Of a stretch of DNA of 16,484 nt, positions 1-6,798 are shown in pieces. The DNA is from SOKG01 sp964502665 (lineage in GTDB: Bacteria > Chloroflexota > Dehalococcoidia > SZUA-161). Position 1 is the stretch's first letter. Every line of letters starts with the position of its first letter. The translations under genes and the position numbers were made by a program. The DNA is taken from contig CAZCXP010000046.1 in NCBI GenBank assembly GCA_964502665.1, positions 1 to 16,484 of the forward strand. Reading direction: 5' to 3'. The notes under the pieces were generated by a model that had not been told where the DNA came from, searched no databases, and worked only from the letters and a program-made list of their open reading frames with translations.

Positions 1-677
1 AGGGCCGTGTGCTTCACGGAATCGAAGATGGAGTCCATGGAGTCCTCAATAGGCAGCACGAAACAGGCGGAAAGCTGCCCCAGCTCGCGGCCGGCGTTCA
101 TCAGCGTCGGCGAGTTGGGCAGGAACTCGAGATTCGCCATTGCCTGGTAGAACTCCTCCTCCCTGGCCTCGATGTCGGCCTTCGGGTTGTAGAGGGAATC
201 CGCTGAGGCGATGTGATGGGCCACGCGGCGGAACATGTCTTCAGCGCCCTCGATCACCTGACCCTTGTCGTTCTTGACCAGGTACCTTCTCTCCAGGACT
301 GCCCTGGCATTAGGCGATATTTCGGCCCTGGACTTCTCCGTTCTCTTGATTCTGACCTTGGTTTTAGGAGTCGGTGGGCGCTCCTCTTTCTCCACAAGCG
401 GGAGAAACGCTTCGGGGCCCCTCTCGGCAAGGATACTCCTGGCAATAGACCTGATCTCTGTCTCCTGAACAGGCCTTCTTATCTCGGGGGCGAGGTGCTC
501 CCAGCCAGGGAAAGTGGGTACGCGGTCCAGGCGCTCCATAACCTGATCGGCGAGTCCCTCGATCATCTCCCTGTCCGAGATGCCCATGGACTCGGCAGAA
601 GCGAAGATGGCACGAGCAACCCTGTTGCGCAATGAGCGCTCGACCTTGCTGCTCTTTCCATGATTACCGCTACTCAT
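1..677 (-). CDS. nrdJ: Vitamin B12-dependent (class II) ribonucleotide reductase, N-terminal part
   Basis: This is the first 225 codons of an adenosylcobalamin-dependent ribonucleoside reductase, which makes deoxyribonucleotides in the cytoplasm; the rest lies beyond the window edge. The reading frame is open from the ATG at 677 to base 1. Residues 120-160 (SPNARAVLERRYLVKNDKG, then a GAEDMFRRVA stretch) and 185-219 (FLPNSPTLMNAG, then LSACFVLPIEDSMDSIFD) are hallmark class II sequences. Cys205 in LSACFVLP matches the first of the active-site redox cysteines in the family. Residues 1-110 are a charged, probably helical extension with no obvious ATP-cone. An AGGTGAGA Shine-Dalgarno precedes the ATG. 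The gene follows nrdR by 38 bases on the same strand and is probably co-transcribed from the NrdR-controlled promoter upstream of nrdR. Confidence 0.93.
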   Translation of the reverse strand, partial: MSSGNHGKSSKVERSLRNRVARAIFASAESMGISDREMIEGLADQVMERLDRVPTFPGWEHLAPEIRRPVQETEIRSIARSILAERGPEAFLPLVEKEERPPTPKTKVRIKRTEKSRAEISPNARAVLERRYLVKNDKGQVIEGAEDMFRRVAHHIASADSLYNPKADIEAREEEFYQAMANLEFLPNSPTLMNAGRELGQLSACFVLPIEDSMDSIFDSVKHTA

Positions 678-715
678 AGCTCTCACCTTGTCATTGATAT
701 CACTTTGGCTGATAA

Positions 716-1252
716 CTATCGGCGTCCAGAGGAGCGAGCTCTCTCTTTCCTGCCTAAAGAATTGAGTTCCTCCTTGGGAATGAGCGGCAACTGGCTTGAA
801 GGATAGCTGCTGGCGACGAGGGTATCGACCTCCTGCTTGAGGCTGGTGATGTCGGCGAAATCGCGGTAGACGCTGGCGAAGCGAATATAGGCAATTTGGT
901 CCAGCTCCTTCAGCCTGTCCATCACTATCTCACCCACCACTGAGCTTGAAACCTCCGCCCTGCCCAATTGGAGAAGCTCGGTCTCGATGTCATCCACCAG
1001 CTTCTCCACCGTTCCAGTGGGAAGGGGGCGCTTCTCACAGGCCTTGCGGATACCGGTGGCCAGCTTCTCATGGTTGAACTCCTCGCGGCGCATGTCCTTC
1101 TTGATGATAACCAGGTTGCCGGTTTGTATCCTCTCGTGGGTAGTGAACCTGAATCCACAGTCGAGGCACTCACGGCGGCGGCGGACGCTGTCATCGATGG
1201 TACGGGAGTCGGTTACCTTGGAATCTTCATGACCGCAGTGAGGACACTTCAT
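716..1252 (-). CDS. nrdR: Transcriptional repressor NrdR
   Basis: NrdR is a zinc-ribbon and ATP-cone repressor of ribonucleotide reductase genes that senses ATP/dATP. The 178-residue protein starts MKCPHCGHEDSKVTDSR. Zinc-ribbon cysteines are at 3, 6, 29 and 32, followed by FRFTTHERI and then the ATP-cone (about 47-137, VIIKKDMRREEFNHEKLATG). An upstream in-frame start would add 25 residues reading through the operator, so the ATG at 1252 is preferred; AGAAGG lies 8-9 bases before it. Two details are unusual. The loop between the cysteine pairs is two residues shorter than in the common C3/C6/C31/C34 pattern. A basic, serine-rich tail of about 25-30 residues extends past the usual end. The gene is followed by nrdJ, and both boxes that NrdR should bind lie just upstream, so autoregulation is expected. 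Confidence 0.96.
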   Translation of the reverse strand: MKCPHCGHEDSKVTDSRTIDDSVRRRRECLDCGFRFTTHERIQTGNLVIIKKDMRREEFNHEKLATGIRKACEKRPLPTGTVEKLVDDIETELLQLGRAEVSSSVVGEIVMDRLKELDQIAYIRFASVYRDFADITSLKQEVDTLVASSYPSSQLPLIPKEELNSLGRKERARSSGRR

Positions 1253-1267
1253 CAGCGAAACCTTCTC

Positions 1268-1283
1268 AATCAATATATTGTGG
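1268..1283 (-). promoter_or_regulatory. NrdR box, promoter-distal (downstream) copy
   Basis: The core CAATATATTG (1271-1280) matches the symmetrical NrdR consensus acaCwATATATwGtgt. It lies just after the expected transcription start of the nrdR promoter. Bases 1269-1283 are the exact reverse complement of 1299-1313 in the second box, and the centres are 31 bp apart, about three helical turns, the spacing usual for paired NrdR sites. Confidence 0.85.
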
Positions 1284-1292
1284 CGGAAGCAT

Positions 1293-1321
1293 AGATTACC
1301 ACAATATATTGATGTTGTCAA
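1293..1321 (-). promoter_or_regulatory. Promoter of nrdR-nrdJ
   Basis: Read on the minus strand, TTGACA (1321-1316) and TAATCT (1298-1293) are separated by exactly 17 bp. The -35 is perfect, and the -10 keeps the three most important positions (T, A and the final T). Transcription should begin near 1286, about 34 bases before the nrdR ATG. One NrdR box fills the spacer and the other covers the start region, which is a classic repression layout. Confidence 0.75.
1299..1314 (-). promoter_or_regulatory. NrdR box, within the promoter spacer
   Basis: CAATATATTG (1302-1311) is the palindromic core of a second NrdR box. It lies entirely between the -35 and -10 hexamers of the nrdR promoter, so binding should exclude RNA polymerase. 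It is separated from the other 16-bp box by 15 bp. Confidence 0.87.
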
Positions 1322-1377
1322 TAGCATGTACCGACCCGGTACCGGACGTTGACACTTCTGCCAGAGTATGTTAGTTA

Positions 1378-1409
1378 TTGTCAGGAAAAGGCAGCGGGTC
1401 TGGTATGAT
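1378..1409 (+). promoter_or_regulatory. Possible promoter for the class III CoA-transferase pair
   Basis: TATGAT at 1404-1409 is preceded by TGG, giving an extended -10 element. A TTGTCA sits at 1378-1383, but the 20-bp spacer is longer than optimal, so the extended -10 would have to carry most of the activity. A separate TATACT at 1440-1445 has no good -35. The call is tentative; the region is the only space between the divergent nrdR promoter and this gene pair. Confidence 0.3.
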
Positions 1410-1474
1410 GGGAGGAGATCTGCCCAATGTGGACGGCATTATACTAAGCGCGTTGACACCCTTTGGAGGCTGCG

Positions 1475-2767
1475 ATGAGCGAGCAACCGGAAACAGAGAC
1501 CATGCTGGGGCCATTTCGGGTCCTGGATTTGACCGATGACAAAGGCTTCTATTGTGGAAAGGTTCTGGGTGACCTCGGGGCTGACGTAATCAAGATCGAA
1601 CCGCCCGGCGGAGACCCTTCCCGAGACACTGGCCCTTTCTACAAGGATATCCCGCACCGGGAGAAGAGCCTCTACTGGTGGGCCTACAATACAAGCAAGA
1701 GAGGCATAACCTTAAACATTGAAACCGCCGACGGAAAAGATATATTCCGAACACTGGTCAAGACCGCCGACGTTGTCGTAGAGTCCTTCCCACCGGGATA
1801 TATGGATGGCCTGGGTCTGGGGTATCCAGCGCTCAGCGGAACAAATCCGGGGATTGTTATGACCTCTATCACTCCTTTCGGGCAGACAGGCCCCTACAGG
1901 GATTACAAGGCTCCTGACATCGTCGGTTGCTGTCTGGGGGGCCAGACATATACCGTTGGCGATGGAGACCGACCTCCATGTCGGATTAGCTTCCCCCAAG
2001 CCTACCTGCTCGCCAGCGTTCATGCTGCCGGGGGCACACTGGCGGCTCTTCGCTACCGAGGGCTCTCAGGGGAGGGACAGTATGTGGATGTCTCGATGCA
2101 GGAAGCTGTGGTGTGGACCCTGCAGGGGGTGGTCCAGTACTGGGAATTGCTCAGGCACAATATGACTAGGAGCGGAATTAGTCGCAGCTATTACATAGGT
2201 CCACGGTACCCCACCAGGGTGATGAGATATGGCTATCCCTGCAAGGACGGACACGTTGCCTTTATGGTAGCAGGTGGCCTTCTGGCGGCGATCTCTATGC
2301 CTGCAATGGTAGAATGGATGGCCGAGGAGGGAACGCCACTGGGGGTTTTTGAGCCGATGAAGGATTGGGGGTATGATGAGTGGCTTGTGCGTGACGTTAT
2401 CTCCATGTCGCAGGAAGAGGTCGATGCTGAAGATAATGCTTTGGCGAGGTTCTTCTCAAACAAGACCAGAGCGGAACTCTATGAACAGGCGCTAAAGAGG
2501 CGCATCATTCTCTACCCGGTTAACACTACCCAGGACCTGGCTGAGGATGTCCAGCTTAAGGCAAGGGAGTTCTACACAGCGGTGGAACACCCTGAAACGG
2601 GCGAGACAGTTAGCTATTTGGGCGCTCCCTACAACATGACGGAAACCCCCTGGAGCATATCGAGGCGTGCTCCGCTAATCGGAGAGCATAACGAAGAGAT
2701 CTACCACGGGGAGCTGGGCTTCTCCACAGCGGAGATGCGCCTGCTCAAGGAAGCTGGAGTTATCTAA
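1475..2767 (+). CDS. Class III (CaiB/BaiF-type) CoA-transferase paralog lacking the catalytic Asp
   Basis: The 430-residue protein has the family fold signatures: LGPFRVLDLT near the N-terminus, LGADVIKIEPPGGDPSR (35-50), NTSKRGITLN (72-81), SITPFGQTGPY, GEGQYVDVSMQE (199-210) and a C-terminal APLIGEHNEEI. Family members move CoA between organic acids through an aspartyl intermediate. Aligned from the conserved GxGQ motif, the position of the catalytic Asp (Asp169 of formyl-CoA transferase) is Tyr177 here. It may therefore be a non-catalytic partner, or belong to a subfamily that uses another mechanism. The ATG at 1475 is preferred over an in-frame TTG at 1463 because GGAGG lies at 1465-1469. 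A second class III gene follows 30 bases later, so the two are probably co-transcribed. The substrate cannot be told. Confidence 0.88.
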   Translation: MSEQPETETMLGPFRVLDLTDDKGFYCGKVLGDLGADVIKIEPPGGDPSRDTGPFYKDIPHREKSLYWWAYNTSKRGITLNIETADGKDIFRTLVKTADVVVESFPPGYMDGLGLGYPALSGTNPGIVMTSITPFGQTGPYRDYKAPDIVGCCLGGQTYTVGDGDRPPCRISFPQAYLLASVHAAGGTLAALRYRGLSGEGQYVDVSMQEAVVWTLQGVVQYWELLRHNMTRSGISRSYYIGPRYPTRVMRYGYPCKDGHVAFMVAGGLLAAISMPAMVEWMAEEGTPLGVFEPMKDWGYDEWLVRDVISMSQEEVDAEDNALARFFSNKTRAELYEQALKRRIILYPVNTTQDLAEDVQLKAREFYTAVEHPETGETVSYLGAPYNMTETPWSISRRAPLIGEHNEEIYHGELGFSTAEMRLLKEAGVI

Positions 2768-2797
2768 TTTCAACGAATTCGAGACTGGCGGTGACAC

Positions 2798-4018
2798 ATG
2801 GAAAAAAGACGCGCCCTTGAAGGAGTAAAGATCGTCGATTTCGGCTGGACGGTGACAGCCCCTGCCTCCGCTAAATTCGCGGCTAACCTGGGGGCAGAGG
2901 TGATCCGTATCGAATCCAACACCAGGCCTGATATCCTCAGATTTGCTCCACCCGCTAAAGACGGCGAGCTCGGCATGAACCGCAGCGCTATGTTTACCCT
3001 TTACAATGATAGCAAGCTCGGCATCACCCTCAACCTGAGAATGCCCCAGGCAAGGCAGGTCGCCAGGAGGATGATCTACGACTGGGCCGATGTGGCTATC
3101 GATGCCATGGTGCCGGGGGTTATGGAGAGGTGGGGTCTGGACTATGAGTCCCTGAGGACGGAGAAACCAGACCTTATCCACATCTCTACCACTATGCAGG
3201 GGCAGACCGGCCCGTACAGCAGAATGCCAGGGCACGGCCAGGTGCTGGCACAACTGGCAGGCTTCAGCTATGTTACCGGCTGGCCAGATAGAGAGCCTGC
3301 GGTACCGGGCAATGCCTACACTGACTTCATTGCTTTCCCCCACGTCTTGGCCGCCCTCATCGCAGCGATCATCTACCGAGATAGGACTGGCAGAGGGCAG
3401 TATATAGACGTCTCCCAGCTGGAATGCAGCGTTCAATTCCTGGCGCCACCGATCATGGATTACATGATAAACAAACAAATAATGGTGCGCATGGGCAACC
3501 GCTCCACTCACGCTGCACCACATGCCGTGTACCGCTGCCGAGGTGAGGACAGATGGTGTGCCATCGCTGTATCCACGGACGAGGAGTGGAGAAGCTTTTG
3601 CAAGGTGATCGGCAATCCAAAATGGACCCAGGATCCCAAGTTTGCCACGTTCAGGGGCAGGAAGCAAAACGAGGATGAGCTAAACGCACTGGTAGAGGAA
3701 TGGACGGTGGACCACCCGCCGCAGGAGGTAATGAGCCTCATGCAGGCGGCAAAGGTGCCCGCAGGCGTGGCAGCCAGCGGCGAAGACCTGGCAGCAGACC
3801 CTCAGCTAAAGCACCGGGGCACCCACGTCGTCCTCGAACATCCCGAGATCGGCCCCCACATCTACCAGCCTCCGCCCTATCGGCTGTCGAAGACGCCTCC
3901 TGACCTCACCATGCCGGCTCCGTGTATCGGTCAGCACAATGAGCATATCTTAAGGGACGTGTTGCGGATGTCTGATGAGGAGGTCGCTGACTTGATCGCA
4001 GCAGGCGGCCTTGAGTAG
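2798..4018 (+). CDS. Class III (CaiB/BaiF-type) CoA-transferase
   Basis: The 406-residue protein has LEGVKIVDFGW at the start, then LGAEVIRIES (31-40), SKLGITLNL (72-80), TTMQGQTGPYS, TGRGQYIDVSQLE and a C-terminal APCIGQHNEHI. It should transfer CoA between carboxylic acids in the cytoplasm. The catalytic Asp is present as Asp176 in NAYTDFIAF, exactly 25 residues before the Gln of GRGQ, as in formyl-CoA transferase. It lies 30 bases after the upstream paralog, which lacks this residue, and the two could form a heteromeric enzyme. A weak GGCGGTG Shine-Dalgarno precedes the ATG. The gene ends 36 bases from the end of a convergent gene, with no clear terminator hairpin between. The substrate is unknown. 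Confidence 0.92.
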   Translation: MEKRRALEGVKIVDFGWTVTAPASAKFAANLGAEVIRIESNTRPDILRFAPPAKDGELGMNRSAMFTLYNDSKLGITLNLRMPQARQVARRMIYDWADVAIDAMVPGVMERWGLDYESLRTEKPDLIHISTTMQGQTGPYSRMPGHGQVLAQLAGFSYVTGWPDREPAVPGNAYTDFIAFPHVLAALIAAIIYRDRTGRGQYIDVSQLECSVQFLAPPIMDYMINKQIMVRMGNRSTHAAPHAVYRCRGEDRWCAIAVSTDEEWRSFCKVIGNPKWTQDPKFATFRGRKQNEDELNALVEEWTVDHPPQEVMSLMQAAKVPAGVAASGEDLAADPQLKHRGTHVVLEHPEIGPHIYQPPPYRLSKTPPDLTMPAPCIGQHNEHILRDVLRMSDEEVADLIAAGGLE

Positions 4019-4054
4019 GTTAATTTCACAGCTATATTGCCAGTGTTTATCCCT

Positions 4055-4615
4055 TTATTCCTCGATCTTGATCTCGAACCGGCAGCAAATGTCATCGGGG
4101 CCTTCCCGAGGAGGCAGCTTCAGAGGCGTTACCTTTATCTTGGGATTATTGAAGTACTTCTCCATCACCTGCTTCTCCAGCACATGACAGAAGTATTGGA
4201 TCCTTTCCGGTGCGGCCCTCTCGAAGAATTCGAGCGGTGCGCATTTGGTGGTGGTGGTTATCACGTGGTTCTCGCTCTTGATATCAAGCTCCCCAGCGAA
4301 AAGCTCTGAGCCAACATGGCTATCTGGAGCTAACTGTACAACCTTCAGGGCATCGAGGACAGTTTTTGGCTCGACATTTCCAATCTTGGCGAACTTGGGG
4401 ACTACTTTCTCACCTACTGTCAGCCAGACGTCCAGATTGCAACTGTCCGCCGCCTCCATACCAAACCTATCCATGACCGCCTGGTACCAGATGGCAGATA
4501 GGCGCATATATGCCTTTTGCCATGAGTGCATCAGCTTGATGAGGAAATCCTTGGAGAAATCCTCGAACTTCAGATCGTGCTTGTATGGACCACTGTAGTC
4601 TGTTAGCTCTGGCAT
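4055..4615 (-). CDS. DUF6125-like protein (possible ATC-hydrolase-like fold), function unknown
   Basis: This is a soluble 186-residue protein with no signal peptide or membrane segment. It begins MPELTDYSGPY, followed by a helical region (about 16-60, FSKDFLIKLMHSWQKAYMRL). The C-terminal part has spaced cysteines (Cys125, Cys143, Cys177, Cys178) and a YFNNPKIKV segment. From memory this resembles DUF6125 proteins and, more distantly, L-2-amino-thiazoline-4-carboxylic acid hydrolase-like domains; I could not check this by search. A GGAGGT Shine-Dalgarno sits 5 bases before the ATG. It is the third gene after the class I CoA-transferase subunits (86-base gap), so it probably serves the same CoA-ester pathway, perhaps as a small-molecule binding or hydrolytic partner. 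No function is asserted. Confidence 0.8.
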   Translation of the reverse strand: MPELTDYSGPYKHDLKFEDFSKDFLIKLMHSWQKAYMRLSAIWYQAVMDRFGMEAADSCNLDVWLTVGEKVVPKFAKIGNVEPKTVLDALKVVQLAPDSHVGSELFAGELDIKSENHVITTTTKCAPLEFFERAAPERIQYFCHVLEKQVMEKYFNNPKIKVTPLKLPPREGPDDICCRFEIKIEE

Positions 4616-4701
4616 CTTAGACCTCCGTTCTATTTATGTCAAGTCCCGTTGTAGCGTCTAAGCCTAACGCTAAGGTTCGCTCAGGTGGCAGCGATCTCCA
4701 T

Positions 4702-5364
4702 CTATAGCTCCATCTCCTTCAGGTCAGGTGCGATAGCGAGCTTGGGCTCGGTTAGCGCCTGTACCTCTTCCGCTGTCCAACCGGGGGCCATCTCCTTCAG
4801 TAAGAGCCCCTCGGGCGTAACCTCGACCACAGCCAGGTCGGTTACGACCAGGTCTACACACTCCTTGCGGGTGAGGGGATAGGTGCATTCCTTGACTATC
4901 CGGGGCTTACCATCCCTGGTATTGTGTTCCATGATGACGATCACCCTTTTCGACCCGAAGGCCAGATCCATGGCGCCACCTATGGTGCCGCCAAGGTCGC
5001 CCCCGGAGCTCCAGTTTGCCAGGTCTCCCCTTTCCGAGACCTGCAGCGCCCCGAGAATCGTGATCATGCGACCACTCCTTATCATGACGAAAGAGGTCAC
5101 CACATCAAAGCAGGCCATGCCGGGCGCTGGGACCCAAAACCTTCCGATCGCATCGTGATAGTGAAAATCCGCGTTGTCCCTCTCATCAGCTGGGACTAGA
5201 GGGCCATAACCAATGGCGCCGTTCTCGGTTTGGAAGGTGACGCCCTCTTCCGCATAGGCAGCACAAAGATTCGGTATACCAAATCCCAGGTTGACATAGT
5301 CGCCGCTCTTCAGTTCCATTGCCGCCCTCTTGGCAATGGCTTCTCTATCAAGTCGCTGTTTCAT
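4702..5364 (-). CDS. Class I CoA-transferase, subunit B (3-oxoacid/glutaconate CoA-transferase type)
   Basis: This is a 220-residue beta subunit of a two-subunit CoA-transferase that moves CoA between acids through a glutamyl-CoA thioester. The catalytic Glu is Glu47 in FQTENGAIGYGP, matching the ENG motif of the SCOT family. Other signatures are YVNLGFGIPNL (23-33), GGDLGGTIGGAMDLA, VIVIMEHNTRDGKPRI and a TYPLTRKECVDLVVTDLAVVEV region. Length is normal for a separate B subunit. The ATG is preceded by AAAGGGAGG, 7 bases away. It follows subunit A by 37 bases in the same operon. The exact acid pair (acetoacetate, 3-oxoadipate, butyrate, glutaconate or other) cannot be deduced from sequence alone. 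Confidence 0.93.
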   Translation of the reverse strand: MKQRLDREAIAKRAAMELKSGDYVNLGFGIPNLCAAYAEEGVTFQTENGAIGYGPLVPADERDNADFHYHDAIGRFWVPAPGMACFDVVTSFVMIRSGRMITILGALQVSERGDLANWSSGGDLGGTIGGAMDLAFGSKRVIVIMEHNTRDGKPRIVKECTYPLTRKECVDLVVTDLAVVEVTPEGLLLKEMAPGWTAEEVQALTEPKLAIAPDLKEMEL

Positions 5365-5401
5365 TTCATAGCCTCCCTTTGGTCGAGTTCCCGATCGCTG
5401 C

Positions 5402-6169
5402 CTACCCGAACATCAGCTTCCGGGCGGGCTCGATTCCGTGCAGTTCGTCTATTAGTTCCCTCAGTCTCGGGCCAGTGGCCAACCCGTCTTCAGGGATCTC
5501 CACGACGCGGTCTACAAATATCCCCGCGGTTATGACGTGCTCAGCGTCGATCTCACCCACCTCCACCACCTCATTCACCTCAGCAATGGTGAAATCAGCC
5601 GCCATCGCCATCACCGGGCCGTCTCCTCGGAAAACCCCTTTATATACTAGATTGCCCAGCCTGTCTGCCTTGTGGGCTGAGAGGAAGGCATAATCGAGCC
5701 TTATCGGCTTTTCCAGGATGTACTCCTTGCCATCGATAACCCGCTTTTCCTTTCCTTCTTCCACAACGGTCCCCACGCCAACCGGGTTATAGATACCACC
5801 GAGGCGGGCGGCACCGGCATGGAGCCTCATGGAGAGGGTCCCAATGGTGGTCTGCTCCACCTCCAGTCCCTTTTCCAGGTACTCCTGCACAAATGACGTG
5901 CCGCCCAGATGCCGGATACCCACCACAGGGGTAATCAGCTTCTTCATCTGGGGAAGCAGGACGGCGGGCATGACGGCCTTGTCCTCGCTGAAGATCATGG
6001 GTATGAAGCAGTGAGTAACTACGGTGAGGTCCTTCACACCCTTCCTCTTGAGAGCAGCAATCAAGTTCTGAGCAGTGGCAGCGATCGCCCAGGAATCCAT
6101 GCCGATACAGGCACCGTCAGGGATGTCGGCGACCGCTTCGTCGAAACTGGCACACAGCTTGTTTACCAT
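5402..6169 (-). CDS. Class I CoA-transferase, subunit A (divergent)
   Basis: This is a 255-residue alpha subunit that pairs with the downstream B subunit. It is recognised by its order of segments: KRKGVKDLTVVTH (41-53), an acidic-acceptor region around 84-92 (GIRHLGGTS), YNPVGVGTVVEEGK (127-140), LDYAFLSAHKADRLGN and AEVNEVVEVGEID. Two usual family motifs are degenerate. The glycine-rich GGFG-x-x-G-x-P loop near residue 25 reads IGMDSWAIAATAQ, and the NFNP-x-MA segment reads FRGDGPVMAMAA. This suggests a divergent subfamily with its own substrate rather than a decayed gene, since the frame is intact and the partner keeps its catalytic Glu. GGAGGT lies just before the ATG, and a promoter is seen at 6235-6263. 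Confidence 0.88.
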   Translation of the reverse strand: MVNKLCASFDEAVADIPDGACIGMDSWAIAATAQNLIAALKRKGVKDLTVVTHCFIPMIFSEDKAVMPAVLLPQMKKLITPVVGIRHLGGTSFVQEYLEKGLEVEQTTIGTLSMRLHAGAARLGGIYNPVGVGTVVEEGKEKRVIDGKEYILEKPIRLDYAFLSAHKADRLGNLVYKGVFRGDGPVMAMAADFTIAEVNEVVEVGEIDAEHVITAGIFVDRVVEIPEDGLATGPRLRELIDELHGIEPARKLMFG

Positions 6170-6230
6170 GCTACCTCCGTTCTGTAAGAGTTGGATGACT
6201 GCATGACTTGGTCGGCAATCGCATCACCTC

Positions 6231-6265
6231 CGATATTCTACCGCGATATGCAAACTGGCGCAAGA
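6231..6265 (+). repeat. 35-bp direct repeat containing a promoter, copy 1
   Basis: The block matches 7114-7148 at 28 of 35 positions without gaps and in the same orientation. The first 18 bases differ at only one position. It contains the -35 and -10 of the class I CoA-transferase promoter on the minus strand. Confidence 0.7.
6235..6263 (-). promoter_or_regulatory. Promoter of the class I CoA-transferase operon
   Basis: On the minus strand, TTGCGC (6263-6258) and TAGAAT (6240-6235) are separated by 17 bp. Transcription would start near 6228, about 60 bases before the subunit A start. The block is repeated (28 of 35 bases identical) at 7114-7148, which supports its being functional. Confidence 0.55.
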
Positions 6266-6465
6266 AACATGCCAACGGGGCACTGAATGGCGCAGTCCTT
6301 CCCGAGCACCCTGCCGATCAAGCTCAATCCAAGCCACCCCGCCATCACCGTCCTGTAGCAGCGGTGAGCGCCTTCATGGATTATGGACATGCCGATGAGA
6401 AAGGAGAGAAGCAGCAAGGCCGATTGGGCGATGAGAAGCGTCAAGCTGTGGTTCTTGGTTTCCAT
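6238..6465 (-). CDS. Small hypothetical membrane protein
   Basis: This 75-residue ORF begins METKNHSLTLLIAQ. It has a clear hydrophobic segment at about residues 8-26 (SALLLLSFLIGMSII), then a basic stretch (HRCYR), then a second, weaker hydrophobic segment (MAGWLGLSLIG). Codon third positions are strongly G/C, which argues for real coding. The Shine-Dalgarno is weak, with only GGA about ten bases upstream. An in-frame TTG at 6495 has no better site, so the ATG is chosen. The stop codon overlaps the -10 of the downstream operon promoter. It could be the third gene of a tiny minus-strand cluster with 6799-6987 and 6558-6665. No family is recognised. Confidence 0.42.
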   Translation of the reverse strand: METKNHSLTLLIAQSALLLLSFLIGMSIIHEGAHRCYRTVMAGWLGLSLIGRVLGKDCAIQCPVGMFLAPVCISR

Positions 6466-6557
6466 TTCGTCTATTCCGTATAAGCGCGAGGCCAAATGCG
6501 CCTAGGTGGGCTCTGCCAAGTGCCGAGCATTTCTCTGAGTGAAGTATCCGCAGCGTA

Positions 6558-6665
6558 CTATGCTGAGCACAGGGCAGCGCATTGAGCAGCGGAAGTACAA
6601 CCATTGACGCCGATGATAAGCGCCAGTAGCAGCAATGGTATTAAGTAAATCGCGAACCTTCTCAT
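6558..6665 (-). CDS. Tiny lipoprotein-like or membrane peptide (35 residues)
   Basis: The ORF encodes MRRFAIYLIPLLLLALIIG followed by a short Cys-containing tail (CTSAAQCAALCSA). It has a positively charged start, a hydrophobic core at residues 5-20 and a Cys at position 23 preceded by VNG, which loosely resembles a lipobox. The gene is too short to judge by homology. A perfect AGGAGG lies 4 bases before the ATG, and the same AGGAGGCG string precedes the Arg-rich gene upstream; this is the main support. It could be a very small lipoprotein of the entericidin kind, a stress peptide or a toxin-like membrane peptide; none of these can be shown. No promoter of its own was seen. Confidence 0.5.
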   Translation of the reverse strand: MRRFAIYLIPLLLLALIIGVNGCTSAAQCAALCSA

Positions 6666-6798
6666 CCCGCCTCCTAGCTTACTGGTTGCCGTGCTCCAAA
6701 TCCGACTGGCTGTGCTTGGCCATCCCAGTAAAGTCATCTGATCTTGGGTTTCGAATGCTGGTCGCACAATGGTGTCAGCAAGCTCTCTCTACCGAGCC

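Noticed and set aside
213..635. A 140-codon open frame on the plus strand
   Set aside because: It is opposite the nrdJ N-terminus, which reads continuously on the minus strand with hallmark class II motifs.
1253..1327. A longer NrdR starting at 1327
   Set aside because: The added 25 residues run through the promoter and both NrdR boxes and precede the canonical MKCPHCG start.
1336..1345. CCGGTACCGG palindrome upstream of nrdR
   Set aside because: It is only ten bases and has no second copy or clear relation to a promoter; chance is enough to explain it.
2675..3667. A 330-codon open frame on the minus strand
   Set aside because: It lies opposite the two class III CoA-transferases, which have clear family motifs and proper starts. 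Its translation has no recognisable family and is a shadow of GC-rich coding DNA.
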